From: an uncultured Bacteroides sp.
Lineage (GTDB): Bacteria > Bacteroidota > Bacteroidia > Bacteroidales > Bacteroidaceae
Assembly (NCBI GenBank): GCA_945833835.1
Contig: CAMAFR010000007.1
Coordinates: 1 to 64,000, forward strand
Direction of reading: 5' to 3'
Length of the DNA stretch: 64,000 bases
Position numbers and translations under genes: made by a program. Below, piece by piece: positions 56,090 to 64,000 of this stretch (the stretch's first letter is position 1; the number at the start of each line of letters is the position of its first letter). Below the pieces are notes generated by a model, which did no database searches, was not told where the DNA came from, and saw nothing but the letters and a program-made list of their open reading frames with translations.

Positions 56090-57226
56090 ATGACTGCATT
56101 CTTCAAAGACGTAATAGGCCAGGCACATGTCCGCCGACAGCTCCTCGCCATCAGCGCATCGGGACGTGTTCCGCATGCCCTGCTCTTGTGCGGACCGCGC
56201 GGAAACGGGAAAATGCCCTTGGCACTGGCCACGGCACGCTACCTGTGCTGTGACAATCCGCAACCCGATGACGCGTGCGGACAATGCGCCTCTTGCAAGG
56301 CCTTCAACCGCCTGACGCATCCCGACATCCATTTCGCTTTCCCCATCATCAAGCCGAAAAGCGGCAAGGACATCGTCTGCGACGACTTCATCGACGAATG
56401 GCGGCAGACCCTCCTCAAGACCGGCGGTTACCTGAACCTGAATACATGGCTCGACGCCATGAACGCCCAAAACAAACAGGCGCAGATATTCACGAAAGAG
56501 ACCGACGAAATCCAACGGAAACTGGCCTACAAGCCCAGCATGGGGCACCGGAAGGTGATGCTGATATGGCTGCCCGAAAAGATGAACGCCGAAGCCTCCA
56601 ACAAACTGCTGAAACTGCTGGAAGAACCGCCCGGAGGCACCGTCTTCCTGCTGGTCAGCGAAGAGCCGGAAGCCATCCTGCCCACCATCCGCAGCCGTAC
56701 GCAGATGCTGGTAGTGCCTCCGCTGAGTGCCGACGAGATAACCGACACCCTTCGGCAGCAATACATGCTGCCGCCCGAAGATGCCCGCCACCTGGCCATC
56801 CGCGCACACGGCGACATCCTGCTGGCCGTAGAGGAGCTGAAGAAAAGCGACGAGAGCGGCCGTTTCTTCAACCTGTTCGTCAGCATGATGCGCCTGTCGT
56901 ATGCCCGCAAGCTGAAAGAGATGAAGGAATGGTCCGAAGAAGTGGCCGCCCTGGGCCGGGAGAAACAGAAAAGTTTCCTCGAATATGCCCAACGGATGAT
57001 CCGCGAAAGCTTCATCAACAATTTCCATGTGACGGAACTGACGGCCATGACCCGTCAGGAAGAGCAGTTCACCGCGCGTTTCTCTCCATACGTCAACGCC
57101 CGAAACGTGGAGGGCATCACCTACGAGCTGGAACAGGCACAGGTGCATGTGGAGAAGAACGTCAACTCCAAGATGGTCTTCTTCGACCTCGCCCTGCACA
57201 TGATAGTCTTATTGAAAAATGATTAA
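56090..57226 (+). CDS. holB: DNA polymerase III subunit delta'
   Basis: DVIGQAHVRRQLL, HALLLCGPRGNGKMPLA, CGQCASCKAF, KLLKLLEEPPGGTVFLLVSEEPEAILPTIRSR. Confidence 0.93.
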   Translation: MTAFFKDVIGQAHVRRQLLAISASGRVPHALLLCGPRGNGKMPLALATARYLCCDNPQPDDACGQCASCKAFNRLTHPDIHFAFPIIKPKSGKDIVCDDFIDEWRQTLLKTGGYLNLNTWLDAMNAQNKQAQIFTKETDEIQRKLAYKPSMGHRKVMLIWLPEKMNAEASNKLLKLLEEPPGGTVFLLVSEEPEAILPTIRSRTQMLVVPPLSADEITDTLRQQYMLPPEDARHLAIRAHGDILLAVEELKKSDESGRFFNLFVSMMRLSYARKLKEMKEWSEEVAALGREKQKSFLEYAQRMIRESFINNFHVTELTAMTRQEEQFTARFSPYVNARNVEGITYELEQAQVHVEKNVNSKMVFFDLALHMIVLLKND

Positions 57227-57235
57227 CCACAAGAT

Positions 57236-58663
57236 ATGAGCAAATTCTTACTGAAAAACGGTAGCGGTTCGCTTTGCTGCAAAAGCTGCGGCCGACAAAA
57301 TAACAAGCTGAACACTTACGACTGGATGGCGGACGTGCCCGACAACCGTAACCCCGAAGACATGGTCGAAGTGCAGTTCAAGAACACCCGGAAAGGGTAC
57401 TACAAAAACAGCAACCACCTCCCGCTGGAGAAAGGGGACATCGTTGCCGTCGAGGCGACACCCGGACACGACATCGGCACCGTGACCCTGACGGGACGAC
57501 TGGTGCCCTTGCAAATGAAGAAGGCCAATCTGAAACCCGATGCAGAAATCAAACGGGTGTACCGCAAGGTGAAACCGGCCGATATGGACAAATACCATGA
57601 GGCGAAGGCGCGCGAGCACGAGACCATGATACGTTCGCGACAGATTGCCGCCAACCTCGGCCTGCAAATGAAGATAGGCGATGTGGAATACCAGGGCGAC
57701 GGCAACAAGGCCATCTTCTACTATATCGCCGACGAGCGCGTGGATTTCCGCCAACTGATAAAGGTGCTGGCAGAGGCCTTCCGCGTGCGTATCGAGATGA
57801 AACAGATTGGCGCACGGCAGGAAGCCGGCCGCATCGGAGGCATCGGTCCCTGCGGCAGAGAGCTGTGCTGCGCCACCTGGATGACCACCTTCGTGTCGGT
57901 ATCGACCAGTGCCGCCCGCTATCAGGACATCTCGCTGAACCCGCAGAAACTGGCCGGACAATGCGCCAAGCTGAAATGCTGCCTCAACTATGAGGTGGAT
58001 GCCTATGTGGAATGCCAGAAACGGCTGCCCAGCAAGGAAATCAACCTGGAGACGCTCGACAACACGTTCTTCTATTTCAAGGCCGATATCCTGAAAGGCA
58101 CCATCACCTACTCCACCGACAAGAATTTCCTGGCCAACGAGGTGACCATCCCGGCACGACGCGCCTTCGAAATCATCAACATGAACCGTAGGGGAGAAAA
58201 GCCCGAGAAACTGCAGGAAGACGGCAACCACCTGCACAATGACCCACCGAAAGACTTGCTGGAACAGGAAAGTGTGACGCGCTTCGACAAGAACAAGAGC
58301 AACCGCAACAAAAAGAAAAAGAAGAATCCGAAAGGCCCGAACGCAGGCAATGCCAGCCCGCAAGAAGCCACCGGCAAGAAACCAGCCAAAGAACAACAGG
58401 AACGGAAACCGGCGGAGAAGAAACAGCCGAAGGAACCGTCGGACAAACGGCCGCCCAAAGAGCCCCAGGAACGCCGCGAACCGCAAGAGCGGAAACAGCC
58501 GAAAGAAACGGCTCCGGACAAGCGGCCGGAAGCAGCCGAACGGAAGCAGGCCGGCAAAGGAGAACCACGACGTCCCAACCGTCCGCAACGTCCCAACCGC
58601 CCCCGCCAGCAGCCTGAAGGAGCGAAAGCCCAGGAGGGAGCGGCCGCCGAAAGCAACAACTAA
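57236..58663 (+). CDS. ricT: PSP1 domain / RicT family protein with long basic tail
   Basis: IGGIGPCGRELCCATWMTTFVSVSTSAARYQDISLNPQKLAGQCAKLKCCLNYE. Confidence 0.9.
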   Translation: MSKFLLKNGSGSLCCKSCGRQNNKLNTYDWMADVPDNRNPEDMVEVQFKNTRKGYYKNSNHLPLEKGDIVAVEATPGHDIGTVTLTGRLVPLQMKKANLKPDAEIKRVYRKVKPADMDKYHEAKAREHETMIRSRQIAANLGLQMKIGDVEYQGDGNKAIFYYIADERVDFRQLIKVLAEAFRVRIEMKQIGARQEAGRIGGIGPCGRELCCATWMTTFVSVSTSAARYQDISLNPQKLAGQCAKLKCCLNYEVDAYVECQKRLPSKEINLETLDNTFFYFKADILKGTITYSTDKNFLANEVTIPARRAFEIINMNRRGEKPEKLQEDGNHLHNDPPKDLLEQESVTRFDKNKSNRNKKKKKNPKGPNAGNASPQEATGKKPAKEQQERKPAEKKQPKEPSDKRPPKEPQERREPQERKQPKETAPDKRPEAAERKQAGKGEPRRPNRPQRPNRPRQQPEGAKAQEGAAAESNN

Positions 58664-58677
58664 AAGCCCACTGCCCC

Positions 58678-59190
58678 ATGAGACATTGCATAGCCGCCCT
58701 CTTCGTGTCCGCAGGATGCCTGGCATCCTGCGCGACAGACACGCTCTACCATCATTATGAGGCAACGGGCGAAAACGGGTGGGAAAGGACAGACACGTTG
58801 TGTTTCCATTTGCCCCACCTGCCGGGACACCGGCACGTAGGGCTCGAAATCGGCATCAGGCACCGCAGCAACTATCCGTACAAAGACCTGTGGCTGGCCT
58901 TGAGCCGCCCGCTCTCGCCCCACCTCCCGGCAGATACGTTCCACCTCTACCTGGCCGACAGCACCGGACAATGGTCCGGGAGCGGAATCGCCGGCTTCGC
59001 CTACCAATACGAGCTCCCTCTCCTGCCCTATGCGTTGAATGACAACGACACCGTGCTGCACATCACGCACCTCATGCGGAAGGAGTGTCTGGAAGGCATC
59101 TGCGATGTCGGAGTCCGCCTGTCAGCTCTCCCGTCCGGCATCAATGCGCAAAAAGACGAACAACAGGATGGTAAACCCCCAGAGCGATGA
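58678..59190 (+). CDS. gldH: Gliding motility lipoprotein GldH
   Basis: Lipobox GCLASCATDTLYHHYEATGENGWERTDTLCFHLP; position after ricT. Confidence 0.85.
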   Translation: MRHCIAALFVSAGCLASCATDTLYHHYEATGENGWERTDTLCFHLPHLPGHRHVGLEIGIRHRSNYPYKDLWLALSRPLSPHLPADTFHLYLADSTGQWSGSGIAGFAYQYELPLLPYALNDNDTVLHITHLMRKECLEGICDVGVRLSALPSGINAQKDEQQDGKPPER

Positions 59191-60576
59191 GCCGCCGTAG
59201 CTGAAAAAAGGCAACGGGATGCCAATGACCGGCGTAATGCCCAACACCATTCCGACATTGACGAACAGATGGAAGAAGAAGATGCTCAGCACCGCATAGC
59301 CATACACCCGGCCGAAACGGGATGTCTGGCGTTCGGCCAGATGAATCAGCCTCCATATCAGAATGGCAAACAGCAGGATCACCCCTGTGGCCCCTACAAA
59401 ACCCTGTTCCTCCCCCACTGTACAGAAGATGAAATCAGTATCCTGCTCGGGCACATACTTCAGCTTGGTCTGGGTGCCGTTCAGAAACCCTTTGCCCCAA
59501 AAGCCCCCCGACCCGATGGCAATCTTGCTTTGGTTCACATTATACCCCGCTCCGGTCGGGTCGTCCTCCATGCCCAACAAGACTTTGATACGGATCTGCT
59601 GGTGCGGCTGAAGCACTTCATTGAACACATAATCCGCCGACAGGAAGAAACCGGCCGACCCGACGGCAAACAGCAGGATATACAGATAATTCACCAGACG
59701 GTCTCTCAGAAACAGGTAGAAGAGATAGCCCACCAGCAACACACACAACACCACCTGTACCTGCGTCACATCAAACGGAATGACGTACAGCGAAAAGAGC
59801 AACGCCAACACCGTCACGCCTCCGCCTATATAAAAGATGTGGCGTGCCACACTCCTGTCCTTGCCATAGGCATTCGCCAACAGCCCGGAGAAAAACAGAA
59901 TCAGGGCCAACACGGAAAACTCTCCCCACAACGTACATTCGTCAGGCATCCTGTCGGCACTGAACCGGATGCCGACGATGAAATAAACCACCATGCAGAT
60001 ACCGGCAAAGAGGACGGACCCCGTCATGCCCTCGCGATACAGCACGAGGAAAAAGGAGAAGTAGACCAAGGCAGAGCCGGTCTCCTTCTGACAGACAATC
60101 ATCGCCATGGGTACCAGCACTATCCCCAGACAGGCCACCATGTGGCGGTAGTGGCTCAGCGTAAATGTGTACTCGCCCATATATTTCGCCAGTGCCAACG
60201 CCGTGGCGAACTTGGCAAACTCCGCCGGCTGTAAGCTGACGGGCCCCAACACAATCCATGAGCGGGAACCTTTGATTTCGTGCGGGTTGAAGATGGTGCC
60301 GAACAGCAGCAGCAACAGAATGCCATAGATAAGGTAAGCATAGGTGTCATAAATCCGCTTCTCCAGCATCAGCAACACGAATCCCAAGGCCAGCGAGCAC
60401 CCTATCCACATCAGCTGCTTGCCGGCACGGGTCGAGAAATCCAAAAAATTAGGATCACCATAATCATAGCTGGCCCCACAGATACTGAACCATCCGCACG
60501 TCACCAAAATCACATACAGCATGATGGTCCACCAATCCACCGTTTTCCAGACACTGTTATCTTTCGTGTATACCAT
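59122..60576 (-). CDS. rodA: Rod shape-determining protein RodA
   Basis: SEDS family: KGSRSWIVLGPVSLQPAEFAKFATALALAKYMG, QEDTDFIFCTVGEEQGFVGA-type, GITPVIGIPLPFFSYGGSS. Confidence 0.95.
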   Translation of the reverse strand: MVYTKDNSVWKTVDWWTIMLYVILVTCGWFSICGASYDYGDPNFLDFSTRAGKQLMWIGCSLALGFVLLMLEKRIYDTYAYLIYGILLLLLFGTIFNPHEIKGSRSWIVLGPVSLQPAEFAKFATALALAKYMGEYTFTLSHYRHMVACLGIVLVPMAMIVCQKETGSALVYFSFFLVLYREGMTGSVLFAGICMVVYFIVGIRFSADRMPDECTLWGEFSVLALILFFSGLLANAYGKDRSVARHIFYIGGGVTVLALLFSLYVIPFDVTQVQVVLCVLLVGYLFYLFLRDRLVNYLYILLFAVGSAGFFLSADYVFNEVLQPHQQIRIKVLLGMEDDPTGAGYNVNQSKIAIGSGGFWGKGFLNGTQTKLKYVPEQDTDFIFCTVGEEQGFVGATGVILLFAILIWRLIHLAERQTSRFGRVYGYAVLSIFFFHLFVNVGMVLGITPVIGIPLPFFSYGGSSLWGFTILLFVFLRIDAGRES

Positions 60577-62407
60577 AGTCTATCCTCCTGTTTTGAATAT
60601 CCGTCGCCAACAGCTCATCTTCGGGCGAGAGCTGGCCTTTCAAGTACTGCTCCATGATCAGCTTGCCGATAGGCACTCCGTAGGTCGCCCCCCAGCCTCC
60701 ATTCTCCACGTACACCAGCACGGCTATCTTCGGGTCATTCATCGGGGCGAACCCCATGAAGGCCGAGTGGTCTTTGCCCCGGTTCTGTGCCGTACCGGTC
60801 TTGCCGCACACCTCTATATCGGGCAGATTGGCAGCCCGGCAGGTTCCTCCCAGCACCGCCGCCCGCATTCCCTGCACCACTTCCTCGTAATGCGTGCGGT
60901 CCACCTTCGTATAACGCCGCAGTGAATAGAGGGTATCCAGCGGATGGCCTTCAATCTGCTTCACCACATGCGGCGTAATGAAGTAGCCCCGGTTGGCAAT
61001 GGTGGCACCCAGATTGGCTATCTGCAACGGAGTGGCCGTGACCTCACCCTGCCCGATGGCGATACTGATGATGGTCAGTCCGTTCCACGAACCGCGGTAG
61101 GCCTTGTCGTAAAAGGCCGCATTCGGAATCATCCCCCGTTTCTCTCCGGGCAGGTCAATGCCCAGCGGATAGCCAAAGCCCATCGAAACCATATAGTCCC
61201 GCCAGGTATTCATGGCATTCTGCACACTGCCATATTTGGAGCGCGCCCCAATCATGTAATACAGTCCCCAACAGAAATAGCCGTTGCACGAGGTAGCGAT
61301 GGCCGGAATCAGCGACAAAGGCGAAGGATGACCGTGACACCCCACGTGCAGGCCGCGATAGGAAAAACCTCCCGAACACGGATAGGTGGTGCCGGTATGG
61401 ATGATGCCCTCCTGCAGGAAGGTCAGCGCCTGCGTCGTCTTAAAAGTGGAGCCTGGCGGATAAGCACCCATGATGGCACGGTTGAGCAACGGTTTCCAAG
61501 GATCAGCCGCCAGCCGCAAATGGCTCTTGCCACGGCTGCGCCCCACCATCAGGCGCGGATCGAACGTGGGCGACGACACCATGCAGATGACCTCCCCCGT
61601 GGCCGGCTCGATGGCGACAATACTGCCGATTTTCCCTTCCAGCAGGCGTTCGCCCAAACGCTGGGTCTCGATGTCAAGACTCAGGGTCAGGTTCTTCCCT
61701 GGCACGGCACTCCGGTCCAACTTGCCGTCCATATAGTTGCCCTGTATACGCCCATGCGCGTCGCGTAACAGGATTTCCACTCCTTTCTCCCCCCGCAGAT
61801 ACCGTTCATACGAACGCTCCACCCCGAGGTTGCCGATAAAGTCTCCCTGCTGATAATAGGCATCCTGCTCTATGTCCTTTTTAGACACCTCGCCGATGTC
61901 CCCCAGAATATGGGCCCCGGCATTGTAATTATATTGACGGATGGTGCGGCGCTGGATATAAAAGCCCGGAAACTTGAACAGCTTTTCCTGAAAAGAACCG
62001 GATTCCTCTGCCGAGAGCTGGGTCAGCAACACCTGGTTGGTATAAGGAGAATAACCAGGGTTCAGCCTGCGGTCACGAATATCCCGGAACCGCTTCCGGA
62101 TATATTCTATCGGCAAGTTCAAGGTGCGGCACAAATCCAGCGTATCCAGCTCGCCCACTTCTTTCATGACGACCGTGATGTCGTAGGCAGGCTGGTTGTA
62201 GACCAACAGCTTGCCCGTCCGGTCGTAAATCACCCCACGGCTGGGGTATTGGATTTTACGCAGGAACGCATTGCTGTCCGCATTCCGTTTGTAGTCATCG
62301 TTCAGTATCTGTAAGGCAAACAGGCGCAAGATGTACACCAGCACCACAAACAGCACCGCTCCTCCAATGACATACCTGCGCTTTGACAACACATAATCTT
62401 GCTCCAC
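60557..62407 (-). CDS. Penicillin-binding protein 2
   Basis: GTG start overlapping mreD stop (TAGTG); IMGAYPPGSTFKTTQAL (SxxK), SCNGYFCWG (SxN), GKTGTAQNRG (KTG). Confidence 0.93.
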   Translation of the reverse strand: MEQDYVLSKRRYVIGGAVLFVVLVYILRLFALQILNDDYKRNADSNAFLRKIQYPSRGVIYDRTGKLLVYNQPAYDITVVMKEVGELDTLDLCRTLNLPIEYIRKRFRDIRDRRLNPGYSPYTNQVLLTQLSAEESGSFQEKLFKFPGFYIQRRTIRQYNYNAGAHILGDIGEVSKKDIEQDAYYQQGDFIGNLGVERSYERYLRGEKGVEILLRDAHGRIQGNYMDGKLDRSAVPGKNLTLSLDIETQRLGERLLEGKIGSIVAIEPATGEVICMVSSPTFDPRLMVGRSRGKSHLRLAADPWKPLLNRAIMGAYPPGSTFKTTQALTFLQEGIIHTGTTYPCSGGFSYRGLHVGCHGHPSPLSLIPAIATSCNGYFCWGLYYMIGARSKYGSVQNAMNTWRDYMVSMGFGYPLGIDLPGEKRGMIPNAAFYDKAYRGSWNGLTIISIAIGQGEVTATPLQIANLGATIANRGYFITPHVVKQIEGHPLDTLYSLRRYTKVDRTHYEEVVQGMRAAVLGGTCRAANLPDIEVCGKTGTAQNRGKDHSAFMGFAPMNDPKIAVLVYVENGGWGATYGVPIGKLIMEQYLKGQLSPEDELLATDIQNRRIDYGIHER

Positions 62408-62904
62408 TACCGCTTCCTCCTGATGAAATCCAGACAAAACATACACAACACCGTGAGCAACGTGTCGCCCACCGTGCGCTGCAACAAAGGTACCAGCCGG
62501 AACAGACTGAAAGCATCTATCAGCTGCAGCGTCAGCGAATGGACAAACGCACAAGATAGGGTATAGCGCAGGAAAGGGGTAACGCCCATGGCACGTATCG
62601 AAGGCACGAAATTGTCGGAACTGTCACGCATGGTCTGCGAACGCAACAACGGCGTACGCGCCAATGCCAGCATAGTGGCGGCCGATGCGTTCATCCCCGG
62701 TGTATTGCCGAAAATATCGACGCACATTCCTAACGTAAAGCCCCACAGCAGCAACTTGACGCGCGAGGTATCGGCCTCCAGTGCCAACAGATAATAGATG
62801 TACACGAAGGGGGTGGCATATTCCCCCAAATGAATATGGTTGAACACCAATACCTGCAGCAGTATCAGCCCGACAAACCATTCCAACCTGTATATTGTTT
62901 GCAT
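62407..62904 (-). CDS. mreD: Rod shape-determining protein MreD
   Basis: Small polytopic membrane protein between mreC and PBP2. Confidence 0.85.
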   Translation of the reverse strand: MQTIYRLEWFVGLILLQVLVFNHIHLGEYATPFVYIYYLLALEADTSRVKLLLWGFTLGMCVDIFGNTPGMNASAATMLALARTPLLRSQTMRDSSDNFVPSIRAMGVTPFLRYTLSCAFVHSLTLQLIDAFSLFRLVPLLQRTVGDTLLTVLCMFCLDFIRRKR

Positions 62905-62947
62905 GTTACAGCGAATTTTGAGTAAGATTCAATGACACACGGCCCTC

Positions 62948-63796
62948 TCAGTCAGCCATGCCTATGCTTTCTTCCAGCCGGTCCAGCTCCTCCATGCCGC
63001 TGGAGGCGATGACCCGGACATCATTCAAACGGGCAAAATCAGTAAACAGCTTCACCTTCAGGCGATAGGACAGCCCGTCGTGACTGTCGGACATATCATC
63101 CACCACTCCGATGGGGATGCCTTCAGGAAAGACGGAGCTATGGCCACTGGTGACTACGGTATCCCCCAACGAGAATGCGGAATGACGAGGCATGTCCTTC
63201 ACAAACGCATATTTCGGAGAACCGCCATTCCAGAACAACGAGCCGAAATAATCGGTCCGCTTGATCTTGCAGCTGATGTTGCTCCGGGCATTGAGGGCAG
63301 ACAGCACCACTGAATAGTGGGCCGACGCCTTATAAATGATACCGACGACCCCATTACCACAAATCACGCCCATATCCGGACGGATGCCGTCGGACGTGCC
63401 GCGGTCCAACGTAATATAGTTTTCCGACCGGGTGATGCTGTTGTTGACCACTGTGGCCGGATAGATGACATACTCGTCCAAGACCTCCCGTTGCAGACGG
63501 CTGATGTCTACAGTGTCGGCGGTATAATGGGCCAGCCTTTTGCTCATCTGCTCCACCAACATCTCCAGCTCCACATTCCGCTGCACCAAATCACGGTTCA
63601 CCGAACGCAATCCGAAATATCCGGTAATGTTGGCGGCACAACTGTACACCACCCCCGACACATAATTGGCGGACGAAAAGAACACACTACCCTGGTAGCT
63701 GTTGAAACGGAACAGCAACGTAAGACTAATGACTTGCAGCACGACAAACAGCAGCCAATAATTGTACTTGAGTAGAAAGTTAAGCAGGTTATGCAC
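62948..63796 (-). CDS. mreC: Rod shape-determining protein MreC
   Basis: N-terminal TM, coiled coil, beta domain (DRGTSDGIRPDMGVICGNGVVGIIYKAS). Confidence 0.93.
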   Translation of the reverse strand: MHNLLNFLLKYNYWLLFVVLQVISLTLLFRFNSYQGSVFFSSANYVSGVVYSCAANITGYFGLRSVNRDLVQRNVELEMLVEQMSKRLAHYTADTVDISRLQREVLDEYVIYPATVVNNSITRSENYITLDRGTSDGIRPDMGVICGNGVVGIIYKASAHYSVVLSALNARSNISCKIKRTDYFGSLFWNGGSPKYAFVKDMPRHSAFSLGDTVVTSGHSSVFPEGIPIGVVDDMSDSHDGLSYRLKVKLFTDFARLNDVRVIASSGMEELDRLEESIGMAD

Positions 63797-63944
63797 GTGG
63801 TAAAACTGATAATTGACAATGATACGGGTCGTTTTCTAACAACAAGAAGAACAAAGAATGAAGAACTGACTACCCTCCGTCCCCCGGTGTGTTTCCGGCT
63901 GCGGATGTCCAATCCTTCATCCTTCATTCTTCGTCAGCTAAGGT

Positions 63945-64000
63945 TTATCGCATCAAGAAAGTGAAACGGTCAACGTTCTTCAATGCGATACCAGTTCCTT
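63945..64000 (-). CDS. mreB: Rod shape-determining protein MreB, C-terminal fragment (window edge)
   Basis: Reads GTGIALKNVDRFTFLMR* on the minus strand next to mreC. Confidence 0.85.
   Translation of the reverse strand, partial: GTGIALKNVDRFTFLMR

Noticed and set aside
57248-58765. 505-aa minus-strand ORF opposite ricT
   Set aside because: Phe/Leu/Arg-rich translation mirrors the RicT coding strand; no independent support.
63846-63935. Imperfect inverted repeat between mreB and mreC
   Set aside because: Probably a simple terminator or attenuator after mreB; nothing unusual.

Overview
The window is a chromosomal segment of a Bacteroidales genome (Bacteroides/Phocaeicola-like; judged from gene content and TAnnTTTG -7 promoter boxes). 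I support about 47 protein-coding genes and found no rRNA, tRNA or CRISPR array. Core genes: tpiA, folE, dnaG, nadD, gmk, rny, zapA, metF, TamL/TamB, menA, queA, holB, ricT, gldH and the rodA-pbp2-mreD-mreC-mreB block. Accessory content: a fimbrillin-like lipoprotein, two Rpn-type PD-(D/E)XK nuclease genes carrying different in-frame tandem repeats, an MBOAT gene with a nonsense-interrupted SGNH partner, a GH20/phosphodiesterase/EEP cluster, a mannose/alpha-mannoside locus (AraC, ManA fusion, ROK, MFS, two GH92, two six-hairpin glycosidases) and a DUF1573-PL8 lyase fusion. The observations most worth following up are: (1) a 5' leader upstream of an HU-like gene with three copies of one motif that can form two mutually exclusive hairpins; (2) repeat-expanded Rpn proteins; (3) an apparent deletion that joined a truncated glycosidase to a GH92 lacking its signal peptide; (4) a TTCTGATT operator-like array in the mannose locus; (5) three exact 23-bp-period palindromes after GH92; (6) a 6S-like RNA candidate between zapA and rny. 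All calls come from reading the sequence; no searches were run.
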